DNA of 36,491 nt from Planctomycetota bacterium (GCA_016872895.1 VGYT01000007.1:1-36491); one strand, 5' to 3'. Numbered from the stretch's first letter, positions 17,701-26,124 are shown. Program-made: numbers and translations. The notes: generated by a model from the sequence alone, not told the origin.

Positions 17701-17800
17701 CCGCCGCCGGTACGGCCGCGCGGCGGTCTTCGTTTAGCCGCCGCCGGTCATCCGCGCGGCGGTCTTCGTTTAGCCGCGGCCGGTACGGCCGCGCTCGGTG
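17664..17800. repeat. Family B-type repeats containing duplicated copies of the comB 3' end
   Basis: CCGCCGCCGGT...GCGCGGCGGTCTTCGTTTAG ends at 17700, 17737 and 17773, then GCCGCGGCCGGTACGGCCGCG. Confidence 0.9.
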
Positions 17801-18050
17801 CGGCGGCCGCGGCGATCGCCGTGCCGAGCCTGCCCGCCTGGGGCCGGCGGCGGCCGACAACGGCCGACGCTGGACTTCTTGATTTGCCACCGCGGCAATT
17901 CGGTGTTATACTCCCGCACGGTTCATCTCAAGCAATCGGATGGAGAAGCCGGGACGGCTCGCACTTCGGTCCGTCATTTCCGAACGCCGCAAGCACAGCG
18001 CGTGCGCGGCCGCGCGGTTCCCGACTTCCGACCGGTGGGGCACGACATCG

Positions 18051-20423
18051 ATGGCGCCTCAGCAGCCGTCGAGCCAGGCGGAGCCGCATGAACCGCGCCC
18101 GAGCGGGCGCCATCGCGGCGACGCCCGCGCCTGGGCGCCGGGCGCCGGCGGCCCGCCGGGCCGCCGCATCCGCGGCTGGCGAGCCTGGCTGCTGAGGGCG
18201 GCGCTGGCCGTCCTCGCCCCCGCCGCCGCGCTCGGGGCACTTGAGGCCGGCCTGCGCCTGGCCGGTTACGGTCATCCGACGGACTTCTTCGTTCCGAGCG
18301 ACTCCGGGCCCGCGTTGACCGCCAACCCGTTTTTCGCCCGGCGCTTCTGCCCGCCGCCGGCGGTCGCGCTGGAACCGGACGTGCTCTGCGTCGCCGCCGA
18401 AAAGCCTTCCGGCTCGCGGCGGATCTTCATCCTGGGCGAGTCCGCCGCCTTCGGCACGCCCGACCCGTCGCTTTCCTTCGGCCGCGTGCTGGAGGTGATG
18501 CTGCGCGAGCGGCATCCGGGCGTCCGCTGGGAGGTCGTCAACGCGGCCATGATGGGCGTCAATTCGCACGCCGCCCGCGCCATCGCCCGCGACTGCGCCG
18601 CGCGCGGCGCGGGTCTTTTTGTTATCTACATGGGGAACAATGAAGCACTCGGCCCGTTCAGCCCGCTGGTGGAGTCTCCGGCCCTCTGCTCGCACCTGGC
18701 GCTCGTGCGGGCGCGGGCGTGGGCCAGGGGCACGCGCATCGGGCAACTGGCGGCCGACGCGGCGGGGCGCGCCGCCGGCCGCGCGGCAGCCGAGCGGCAG
18801 ACCATCGAGACGTTCCTCGCCTCGGCCGTGCCGCCCGGCGACCCGCGCCTCGAAATCGTGCACGCGCACTTCCAGGCCAACCTGCACGATATCCTGCGCA
18901 CCGTCCGCGCCGCCGGGGCGCGGGCCGTCGTGGCGACGGTCGCGGTGAACCTGGCGGACTGCGCCCCGCTGGCGTCGGTGCACCGGGCGGACCTGGCGGC
19001 TGCCGCGAGGGCCGAGTTCGCACGCCTCCTCGCCGCCGGCGAGGCCGAGGAAATGGCCGGCCGCCCCGCTGCCGCCGAGGCCGCTTACCGGGGGGCCCTG
19101 GCCATCGACGCCGGCTACGCCGATGCGCACTTCCGCCTGGGCCGATGCCTGGCCGCACAGCGCCGATACGACGAGGCCCGCGCCGCCTTCGCCGCGGCGC
19201 GCGACCTGGACGCCCTGCCCTTCCGCGCCACGGGGCCCCTGAATGAAATCGTCCGCCGGACCGCGGGCGGGCGCAAGGACGAGGGCATCTTCCTGGTGGA
19301 TGCCGAGCGCGCATTTCAGGACTGCCCGGAGTCGGCCGGCGGCATCCCGGGCGAGAAACTGTTTTACGAGCACGTGCACCTGACGCCCGAGGGCAACTAC
19401 CGGCTGGCCGCGGCCGTCCTGCCCGCCGTGGAGGCCGCCTTGGCCGATTTGCCTGGCGGCGCCGCGGCCGGGCCGCCCCCGCCGCACGAGCGCTGCGCGG
19501 AACTGCTGGCCCTGACGGCCTTCGACCACCTGCGCCTTGCGGCCGCCATGGCCGCACTCATGGCCAAGCCGCCGTTTACGAACCAGTCGGACTACGCCTG
19601 GCGCCAGGCGCGGCTGGGGCGGGCCTTGTCGCGGCTGACGGAGGTGCGCGAGGCCATCGGCTCCGAGGCCGTGGCCGACGCCTACCGGCGGGCGCTGGCC
19701 GCGTCGCCCGGCGACTGGCGGCTGCACCACAACTTTGCCGCCGAGAGGGCGAGCGCGGGCGATTTTCGCGCAGCCGCCGACCAGTGGCGGGCCGTGCTCG
19801 AAGCCGTTCCGCATCACATCGAGGCCCGCGTGCGCATGGCCAACGCGCTCGCCCGCCAGGGACTCCTGGAAGAGGCCACCGCCGCCTACGCCGAGGCCAT
19901 CCGCCGCCGGCCCGACTGCGTGCAGGCGTACGCGGGCCTGGCCGAGGTCCGCCTGCTCCAGGGCCGCCTGGCCGAGGCCGCCGCAGCCATCGAACGTGTG
20001 CTTGCCCTGCGGCCGGTCCCCACGTGGTTCCGCATTCGCGGCGACCTGGAGGCACGGCAGCAGAATCCCGACGCCGCCATCGAGTGGTACCGGCGCGGCC
20101 TGCGGCAGTTCCCTGATGACGCCTTGCTGCGCGTCGCGCTGGCCGGGGCGATGCTCGCCCGCGGCCAGTGGCAGTCGGCGGCTGAGCATTTCCAGGCCGT
20201 CCTGCGGACCGACCCGGCCCACCTGGCGGCACGCTGCGGCCTGGCGCGGGCGCTGACGCGCGTGGGAAGGATCGACGAGGCCCGCGAGCAGTACCGGGTG
20301 GTCCTGGCGCTCAACCCGGACGTGCCGGAGGCCGCCCAGGCGATTCAAGGGTCCGCACCCGGCCGCTCCTGCGACGGCATGCTGGGCGACGCCAAGGCGT
20401 CGCACTTCGAGCCGCCACCGTAA
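18051..20423 (+). CDS. SGNH-hydrolase-like membrane protein with TPR repeats
   Basis: IFILGESAAFGTPDPSLSFGRVLEVML, FVIYMGNNEALGPF and FYEHVHLTPEGNYRLA; C-terminal TPR-like helices; TM near the N-terminus. Confidence 0.82.
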   Translation: MAPQQPSSQAEPHEPRPSGRHRGDARAWAPGAGGPPGRRIRGWRAWLLRAALAVLAPAAALGALEAGLRLAGYGHPTDFFVPSDSGPALTANPFFARRFCPPPAVALEPDVLCVAAEKPSGSRRIFILGESAAFGTPDPSLSFGRVLEVMLRERHPGVRWEVVNAAMMGVNSHAARAIARDCAARGAGLFVIYMGNNEALGPFSPLVESPALCSHLALVRARAWARGTRIGQLAADAAGRAAGRAAAERQTIETFLASAVPPGDPRLEIVHAHFQANLHDILRTVRAAGARAVVATVAVNLADCAPLASVHRADLAAAARAEFARLLAAGEAEEMAGRPAAAEAAYRGALAIDAGYADAHFRLGRCLAAQRRYDEARAAFAAARDLDALPFRATGPLNEIVRRTAGGRKDEGIFLVDAERAFQDCPESAGGIPGEKLFYEHVHLTPEGNYRLAAAVLPAVEAALADLPGGAAAGPPPPHERCAELLALTAFDHLRLAAAMAALMAKPPFTNQSDYAWRQARLGRALSRLTEVREAIGSEAVADAYRRALAASPGDWRLHHNFAAERASAGDFRAAADQWRAVLEAVPHHIEARVRMANALARQGLLEEATAAYAEAIRRRPDCVQAYAGLAEVRLLQGRLAEAAAAIERVLALRPVPTWFRIRGDLEARQQNPDAAIEWYRRGLRQFPDDALLRVALAGAMLARGQWQSAAEHFQAVLRTDPAHLAARCGLARALTRVGRIDEAREQYRVVLALNPDVPEAAQAIQGSAPGRSCDGMLGDAKASHFEPPP

Positions 20424-20488
20424 GGGCCTGCCCCGAGCGCACGTGGGTTTTGCTTGGATGAACGGCCGGCGCCGCCTATCATGGCCGC

Positions 20489-21028
20489 ATGGGCCATGTC
20501 CGCCAGGTCGAGCCGGTCAAACTCTTTGTGGGCATGCTGTCGGCGTATCCGGGGGCGTTTGCCGAGTCGCAGGAGGCGCTCGCCGAGACGCTCGGCCCCG
20601 TGGACCTGCGGAGCGACCTTTTCGCCCACGCCTTCACCGAGTATTACCGCGACGAGATGGGCCACCCGCTGGTGCGGCTGTTTGTTTCGTTCGAGCGGCT
20701 GATTGAGCCGGGGCGCCTGCCGGCCGTCAAGCGACTGACGAACGACCTGGAGGACCGCATGGCCGCCGCAGGCCAGTGGCCCGTCGTGCGGCCGATGAAC
20801 CTCGACCCGGGCTACATCGCCCCGTCGAAACTCGTCCTGGCGAGCACGAAGGAATATTCGCACCGCATCCACCTGGCGGAAGGCATATATGCCGAGGTGA
20901 CGTTGCTTTACGCGCACGGCGCATGGAAGACCCTGGAGTGGACCTACCCGGATTTCCGGACGCCTGCGTACCACGATTTTTTTACGCGTGTCCGCGCGCG
21001 GCTGATGGAGCAACGGCGGCAGAAGTGA
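20489..21028 (+). CDS. DUF4416 family protein
   Basis: VKLFVGMLSAYPGAF, FTEYYRDEMGHPLVRLFVSFERLI, LDPGYIAPSKLVLASTKEYSHRIHLAEGIYAEVTLLY and WTYPDFRTPAYHDFF. Confidence 0.85.
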   Translation: MGHVRQVEPVKLFVGMLSAYPGAFAESQEALAETLGPVDLRSDLFAHAFTEYYRDEMGHPLVRLFVSFERLIEPGRLPAVKRLTNDLEDRMAAAGQWPVVRPMNLDPGYIAPSKLVLASTKEYSHRIHLAEGIYAEVTLLYAHGAWKTLEWTYPDFRTPAYHDFFTRVRARLMEQRRQK

Positions 21029-21062
21029 TTGCGGATTGTGGACTGCGGACCGCGGATTGAGC
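21029..21062. repeat. Family F short tandem repeat ATTGCGG-ATTGTGG-ACTGCGG-ACCGCGG-ATTGAG
   Basis: Degenerate period-7 units starting at the DUF4416 stop codon. Confidence 0.8.
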
Positions 21063-21144
21063 GGCGGGTGCGCCGCATTGTTCAGGCAGTGGCTGTGAGC
21101 CGCGGGCAGCGGCTGCTTCGGCCGCACCCTTGGCGCAAGCCGTT

Positions 21145-21173
21145 GTGGCACGGCCGGCTTGTCCGGCCGTGGG
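21145..21173. repeat. Family C copy 2
   Basis: 29 bp identical to 34-62. Confidence 0.9.
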
Positions 21174-21192
21174 CCGTGCGCGGGGAGGCAGG

Positions 21193-22317
21193 ATGCTCGA
21201 GTTCGCCCTGGGCGCGTTTGTGCCGGCGATGCTCCTGTCATTGCTCCTGACGCCTCTGGCCGGGCGTCTGGCGGCGCGGGCGGGGCTTGTTGCTGAGGTC
21301 CGGCCCGACCGTCTGCACCGCCGGCCGCGACCCTACGGGGGCGGAATCGCCGTCGTGCTTTCGGCCGCTCTTGCTCTTGCGGTCGCCGCCGTTGCGATGC
21401 CGACGATTGAAGACGAACCCGCGGCGGCAGACGCGGCGTTGTTGGGGCGCCTGGGGGGGGGAGCGGTTCCGTTTTTTCTTCTGGGGCTCGTTGACGACAA
21501 GTTCCGTCTGGCGGCCTGGTGGAAGTTGCCGCTGCAATTTGCCTGCGCAACTGTGGCCGTGCTCGGCCTGGGTTTTCAGGCCGCGGCCTGGCTGCCGTGC
21601 GAGGCTCTTGCGCAGGCGGCGAGCATTCTCTGGCTCCTGGCGGTCATCAACGCTTACAACCTGCTGGACCACGCGGACGGCGTGGCGGCTGCCTGGGGCG
21701 CTATGGCGCTTGCGGCCTTGGCCTGCGGGCAGGCGGCGATATCTGCGGAAGTCTGCACACGCACTCTGACGGCGGCGCCAGCCCTGGCGGCGGCGGGGGC
21801 GCTCGCCGGTTTTCTTGTTCACAACCGTCCACCTGCCCGCCTTTTCATGGGCGACGCCGGAACCATGTGCGTGGGCTATCTGCTTGCGGCGCTCACGATG
21901 GCGGGAAGGTACTTCTTTTCCGGATTCACCCCCAGCCGCTGGGTCGTCCTTGTTCCCCTGGCCATCCTGGCCGTGCCGCTGGCCGATATGGTGTTCGTGG
22001 TGGCCGCGCGGCTGAGGCGGGGGCGGAATCCCTTTCGCGGAGATGCGGAGAACCACCTGGCGCACAGGATGCTGGCGCGGGGCTGGAGTCCGCGCGGCGT
22101 GGTGGCGTTTGCGGCCGGGGCGAGCGCCGTCACGGGCGCGGCGTCGGTGGCGATGTATTCTCTGAGCGGGCCGGCGCTCGTTATTCCGTGGCTCGCGGTG
22201 GCGGCGGTGCTTGCGGCCATGCTCCTGGTGCGCCGCCCGCCGGACATGCGCGGCGGGTCGGGAGACCCGCCGCGCGGAGGCTCTCCTGAGCCGCCGCGCG
22301 CGGAGGCCGCAACATGA
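21193..22317 (+). CDS. MraY/WecA family undecaprenyl-phosphate sugar-1-phosphate transferase
   Basis: RPDRLHRRPRPYGGGIAVVLS, LGLVDDKFRL, NAYNLLDHADGVAA, FMGDAGTMCVGYLLA and RGRNPFRGDAENHLAHRM. Confidence 0.9.
   Translation: MLEFALGAFVPAMLLSLLLTPLAGRLAARAGLVAEVRPDRLHRRPRPYGGGIAVVLSAALALAVAAVAMPTIEDEPAAADAALLGRLGGGAVPFFLLGLVDDKFRLAAWWKLPLQFACATVAVLGLGFQAAAWLPCEALAQAASILWLLAVINAYNLLDHADGVAAAWGAMALAALACGQAAISAEVCTRTLTAAPALAAAGALAGFLVHNRPPARLFMGDAGTMCVGYLLAALTMAGRYFFSGFTPSRWVVLVPLAILAVPLADMVFVVAARLRRGRNPFRGDAENHLAHRMLARGWSPRGVVAFAAGASAVTGAASVAMYSLSGPALVIPWLAVAAVLAAMLLVRRPPDMRGGSGDPPRGGSPEPPRAEAAT
22248..22301. repeat. Family D palindrome(s) inside the 3' end of the WecA-like gene
   Basis: GCGCGGCGGGT-cgggag-ACCCGCCGCGC followed by GCGGAGGCTCTCCTGAGCCGCCGCGC. 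Confidence 0.85.
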
Positions 22318-24875
22318 CCGCGAGTGCCGCACCGAGCGCTGCTGCCACCGCCCCGGCCCGCGCCGGCGAAATCGCCGCCCGCCTGCTTCGCCGCGCGGTC
22401 GTCATCCTCGGCGCGGCCGCCATCATCGTCCTGCCGCAATTCACCACGAACGCCTCGTTCGACGGTCCGCCGGGCATTCCGGGGCCGGTGACGGTGGCGG
22501 CGGTGGGCCTGGCGCTCGGGCTCATGCCGATGCTTCTTGCCGCATCGTGGGTGGCCGAGGGGCGGGCGCGGCTAAGGCATCCGTGGCTGCTGCTGCCGCT
22601 TGCGCTCCTCGTGGCAGGGGCGGCCGTCTCGACGGTCTTTGCGGCCGATAAGTCGTCGGCCCTGGTGCGCGCGGCCGAGATGACGGGCCTGTGGACGGCG
22701 GCGTGGGCGCTCGCCGAAGCACTGCGAAGCAACGGCGAGCGGCGGTTCATCCTGGCGGTGCTCGTGGCCGCGGCCGCGGGCGCCGCCGCCGTCGGCATCT
22801 ACCAGCACGCCTACGGCCTGCCGCAGATGTGGCAATACTTCCAGGAACACCGCGAGGAGGTGCTCGCGCAGCAGGGCATCGTCCCCGGCAGTTACACCGA
22901 GAAGATGTTCATCGGGCGATTCACGGGCGGCGTGCAGGCGGGGCTGGGGCATCCGAACGTCCTGGCGGCCCTGCTGGTGCTCGGATTGCTGACGGCCGCC
23001 GGCCTGGCGAGAGAGAAGTGGTCCGAGACGTGCGGCCGCGGCCCGCGCGGCTTGGCGGTTGTGTGCATCCTGGCGGCGGTGGTGTGCGGCGTCGGGCTGG
23101 TGCTGACGCAGAGCCGCGCGGGCGAGGCGGCCGCCGCCGTCGGACTCTTCTGGCTCGCTGTGGCGTGGCGCGTGCACTCGCGCCGGCGGCGCGCGGCCCT
23201 CTACCTGGCGCCGCTCGCGGCGGGGGCGGCGGCCCTGGCACTCGCCGCCGCCGCCGACCTGCCCGGCACGGGCGACGCCCTCCGGACGCTGCGCTACCGC
23301 CTGGATTACTGGCAGGCGACGGCCGAGATGCTGCGCGGGTCGTGGCTGGGGGGCGTGGGCCTCGAAAACTTCGGCCTCCACTACACGGAGTTCAAGTTGC
23401 CGTGGGCGCCGGAGGTGGTGAGCGACCCGCACAACATGGTGCTGGCGATATGGAGCAGCCTGGGGCTGGCCGGCCTGGCGGGCCTGGCGGCGCTGGCGGG
23501 GGTCGCAGCCGCGACCGTTCGCAGGCGCGCCGCAGCGGCCGCCGCCGCAGCGCCCCCCGGCGCCGGCGTCGATTGCGGATTGCGAATTGCGGATTGCGAA
23601 TTGCACTGCACATCAAACGGGCAAGCGCCGCAAGCGACGCCGGCGGGCCGCCTTTCAATCCGCAATCCGCAGGAGGGCGCGGGGGCGTGCGCTGCGCCCG
23701 CCGGCGGTCCCCCGCCGCCCGACGAATCGCTCATCGGCCTGCTCGTGCCCACGGCCTTGCTGGCCGGCCCGCCCGCCGTCCACTTCATCATGGCCCTCGT
23801 GGCGCAGCCGTCGGGGTGGTGGCCCCTGGCGGTGACGATATTTGGAGGCATGCTGATGCTAACAGGTCTCGCGGCGGGGCGGGAGCCGTCGCGCCTGTCC
23901 GCCTCCTCCGGGCCGCTGCGGGCCGCGGGCACGGCCGCCGGGGCGGCGCTGGCGGCCTTCGCCCTCATGGAGCAGATCGGAACGGCCGCCCTCGAGCCGC
24001 CCGCCGCCTGGGCGGCGCTGGCCCTCCTGGCCGCCTGGCTCGGCCCGCGCCGCGGCGCCGCCGCCCGTTTAGCCGCGGCCGGCACGGCCGCGGCCGTCGC
24101 CGTACCGGCGACGGCTAAACAACGGCAGCGGCGTCGCGCGTGTTTAGCCGCGGCAGATCGAGCCAGCCGCGGGGGCAGAGGGCCATCTCCACCCGCCGCC
24201 GGCGCGCCACCGGCCCGCGGCGTTCGCCTGCCCGGCTGGGCCCAGTTCGCCATGATGCTCGCCGTCATGGCTGCGGTGTTCGCGTACGTGCGGCTGGTGG
24301 TGGCGCCCGTGGCGCGGGAGGACGCCCTCTTGGCCGAGGCCCGCGCGGCTTCCGACCCGTTCGACCGCGACACGGCCCTGCGGGCGGCCGCCGAGGCGAA
24401 CCCGCTTGCGTGGGAGCCGGCGCTGGCGCGCGGCCGCATGTGGCAGGCGCAGGCGATGCGCGAGCAAGGGCCCGGCCGCACGGTCACCCTGGAGCGGGCC
24501 ATGGAGGCGTACCGCGGCGCCGTCGCCCGCCAGCCGCGATTGCGCCACGCGCTGCTGGGCCTCGCCTCCTGCCGCCTGGCGATTCCGAGCGCCATAGCCG
24601 TTGACCGCGCGGCCCTTCAGGATGCGCTCCGGTACACCGAGGCCGCGCGCCGGCTGTATCCCACCGACATCCCGACGCAGGCCCAGGCGGCCGCGCTCGT
24701 GGACGCCCTGGAAGATCGGCCGGCGCGCGCCTTGGCCGAGTTCCGCCGTCTGCTGGACCTGGACCGGCTGATGCCGGAAGAGGACCGGCGCCTGCCGGCC
24801 GACCTGAGGCGCGAGTTCCAGGACCGCGCCCGCGAACTGGAGGAATCGCTGGCCAGGCCCGCCCCGGCGCGGTAG
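22314..24875 (+). CDS. O-antigen ligase-like multi-TM protein with C-terminal TPR-like region
   Basis: Many TM helices; LTQSRAGEAAAAVGLFWLA and WLGGVGLENFGLHYTEFKLPWAPEVVSDPHNMVLAIWSSLGLAGL (Wzy_C-like); 4-nt overlap with the upstream gene. Confidence 0.82.
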   Translation: MTASAAPSAAATAPARAGEIAARLLRRAVVILGAAAIIVLPQFTTNASFDGPPGIPGPVTVAAVGLALGLMPMLLAASWVAEGRARLRHPWLLLPLALLVAGAAVSTVFAADKSSALVRAAEMTGLWTAAWALAEALRSNGERRFILAVLVAAAAGAAAVGIYQHAYGLPQMWQYFQEHREEVLAQQGIVPGSYTEKMFIGRFTGGVQAGLGHPNVLAALLVLGLLTAAGLAREKWSETCGRGPRGLAVVCILAAVVCGVGLVLTQSRAGEAAAAVGLFWLAVAWRVHSRRRRAALYLAPLAAGAAALALAAAADLPGTGDALRTLRYRLDYWQATAEMLRGSWLGGVGLENFGLHYTEFKLPWAPEVVSDPHNMVLAIWSSLGLAGLAGLAALAGVAAATVRRRAAAAAAAAPPGAGVDCGLRIADCELHCTSNGQAPQATPAGRLSIRNPQEGAGACAAPAGGPPPPDESLIGLLVPTALLAGPPAVHFIMALVAQPSGWWPLAVTIFGGMLMLTGLAAGREPSRLSASSGPLRAAGTAAGAALAAFALMEQIGTAALEPPAAWAALALLAAWLGPRRGAAARLAAAGTAAAVAVPATAKQRQRRRACLAAADRASRGGRGPSPPAAGAPPARGVRLPGWAQFAMMLAVMAAVFAYVRLVVAPVAREDALLAEARAASDPFDRDTALRAAAEANPLAWEPALARGRMWQAQAMREQGPGRTVTLERAMEAYRGAVARQPRLRHALLGLASCRLAIPSAIAVDRAALQDALRYTEAARRLYPTDIPTQAQAAALVDALEDRPARALAEFRRLLDLDRLMPEEDRRLPADLRREFQDRARELEESLARPAPAR
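23571..23670. repeat. Family F element: inverted arms of ATTGCGG/CCGCAAT repeats inside the ligase CDS
   Basis: GCGGATTGCGAATTG (23575-23589) vs reverse complement of CAATCCGCAATCCGC (23656-23670), 14/15. Confidence 0.85.
24066..24160. repeat. Family B element inside the ligase CDS
   Basis: GTTTAGCC-GCGGCCGGCACGGCCGCGG-CCGTCGCCGTACCGGCGACGGCTAAACAACGG, then GTTTAGCCGCGGC. Confidence 0.93.
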
Positions 24876-24884
24876 CATAAGACC

Positions 24885-25286
24885 ATGCCGAAACACACGC
24901 AAATCTCCATCGCCATGCGGAACGAGGTGGGGTCCCTGTGCCGCCTGTGCGGCATCATGGCGCGGGCGGGCGTGAACATACTGGGCCTGGCCATCGACGA
25001 CTGCACCGACGAGGGCTTCGTACGACTCATCGTCGATGAGCCGAAGAAGGCCCGACAGACGCTCGACGCCGCCAGGGTCCCCCACCAGGTCCAGGACGTG
25101 CTGGCGCTGGACCTGGCGAACGAGCCGGGGGCGCTCCAGCGGGCCTCCGCCCGCCTGGCCGAGGCGGGCGTGAACATCCACTACGCCTACGGGACGGTGG
25201 GGCCGCAAGCGGGCGCCGGCCTGCTGGTGCTTCGCGTGTCGGACCTCGACCGCGCGGCCGCAATCCTGGAACCCGCGACCAAATAG
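24885..25286 (+). CDS. Tandem ACT-domain protein
   Basis: ISIAMRNEVGSLCRLCGIMARAGVNILGLAI and DLANEPGALQRASARLAEAGVNIHYAYGT. Confidence 0.88.
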   Translation: MPKHTQISIAMRNEVGSLCRLCGIMARAGVNILGLAIDDCTDEGFVRLIVDEPKKARQTLDAARVPHQVQDVLALDLANEPGALQRASARLAEAGVNIHYAYGTVGPQAGAGLLVLRVSDLDRAAAILEPATK

Positions 25287-25289
25287 TGC

Positions 25290-25317
25290 TTGACAGCCGC
25301 GCGCCCGGCAGTATCTT
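25290..25317 (+). promoter_or_regulatory. Candidate sigma70-type promoter TTGACA-N16-TATCTT
   Basis: Perfect -35, 4/6 -10; directly after the ACT gene stop and upstream of the small ORF at 25384. Confidence 0.45.
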
Positions 25318-25383
25318 GCCAGCAATGAGGCGGGCCCACCGACCGGGCGCCGCGGACGAGCATCAGCAGGAAGGAGACCCGTC

Positions 25384-25473
25384 ATGCCATGGTGGTGGTA
25401 CTTGCTGATTCCCTTGCTGATCATTCTGATCGTCGTCTATGTGATCATCAAGAAGAAGCAGAAGCAGCAGTAG
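25384..25473 (+). CDS. 29-aa single-pass membrane microprotein MPWWWYLLIPLLIILIVVYVIIKKKQKQQ
   Basis: ATG preceded by AAGGAGACCCGTC (strong SD); hydrophobic core and Lys-rich tail; absent from the supplied ORF track because of length. Confidence 0.65.
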   Translation: MPWWWYLLIPLLIILIVVYVIIKKKQKQQ

Positions 25474-25595
25474 GCGCCTTGGGCGAGCCAAGGGCGAGGC
25501 CTGCGGGCCCCGCCGTCAGCGGACCGGGTCAGCCCGCCTTTTCAGCCGGCGGTCTTATCCGGTCCGTGCCGTTACCGGCGGCCGTCTCTATCCGA

Positions 25596-25658
25596 GCCGC
25601 TCTCCGTAAGGGAGCGCTAACGTGGTGTCCGGCGAACCGCTCCCTTACGGAGAGCGGC
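25596..25658. repeat. Family A element, perfect 21-bp inverted repeat
   Basis: GCCGCTCTCCGTAAGGGAGCG ... CGCTCCCTTACGGAGAGCGGC. Confidence 0.93.
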
Positions 25659-25743
25659 CCTGTTTCACGGCGCGGCCGGGCCTTTTCGCTTGCGGGAGGC
25701 CCTCCGCCGGCGTAGAATGCCTCTTTCGCGGAACCGGTGGGAG

Positions 25744-26124
25744 ATGCCCATGCACGAGATTCGCGTTGCCACCAGCAAGGTCGAGATGCTCGCCACGCTG
25801 AACGATTCGCCCACGGCCGAGCGACTCTGGGACGCACTGCCCATCGAGAGCACCGTCAACACGTGGGGCCAGGAGATTTACTTCAGCATCCCGGTGCAGT
25901 GCGACCTGGGGCTGGAGGCCCGCGACAAGATGGAAATCGGCGAACTGGCCTACTGGCCCACGGGCAGCGCCCTGTGCATCTTCTTCGGCAAGACCCCCGC
26001 CTCGAAGGGCGACGAGCCGCGCGCGGCCAGCCCCGTCAACCCGGTCGGCCGGTGCGAAGGCGACATCAAGGTCTTCCGCCAGGTCAGGGAAGGCGACACC
26101 ATCCGCGTGGAACGGGTGGACTGA
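25744..26124 (+). CDS. Cyclophilin-like (TM1367-type) fold protein
   Basis: LNDSPTAERLWDALPIESTVNTWGQEIYFSIPV, GELAYWPTGSALCIFFGKTPAS and NPVGRCEGD. Confidence 0.85.
   Translation: MPMHEIRVATSKVEMLATLNDSPTAERLWDALPIESTVNTWGQEIYFSIPVQCDLGLEARDKMEIGELAYWPTGSALCIFFGKTPASKGDEPRAASPVNPVGRCEGDIKVFRQVREGDTIRVERVD

Noticed and set aside
17928-20405. 825-aa minus-strand ORF opposite the SGNH-TPR gene
   Set aside because: Antisense shadow ORF of a high-GC gene; R/G/H/P/Q-rich translation without recognisable motifs, while the plus strand has clear family motifs.
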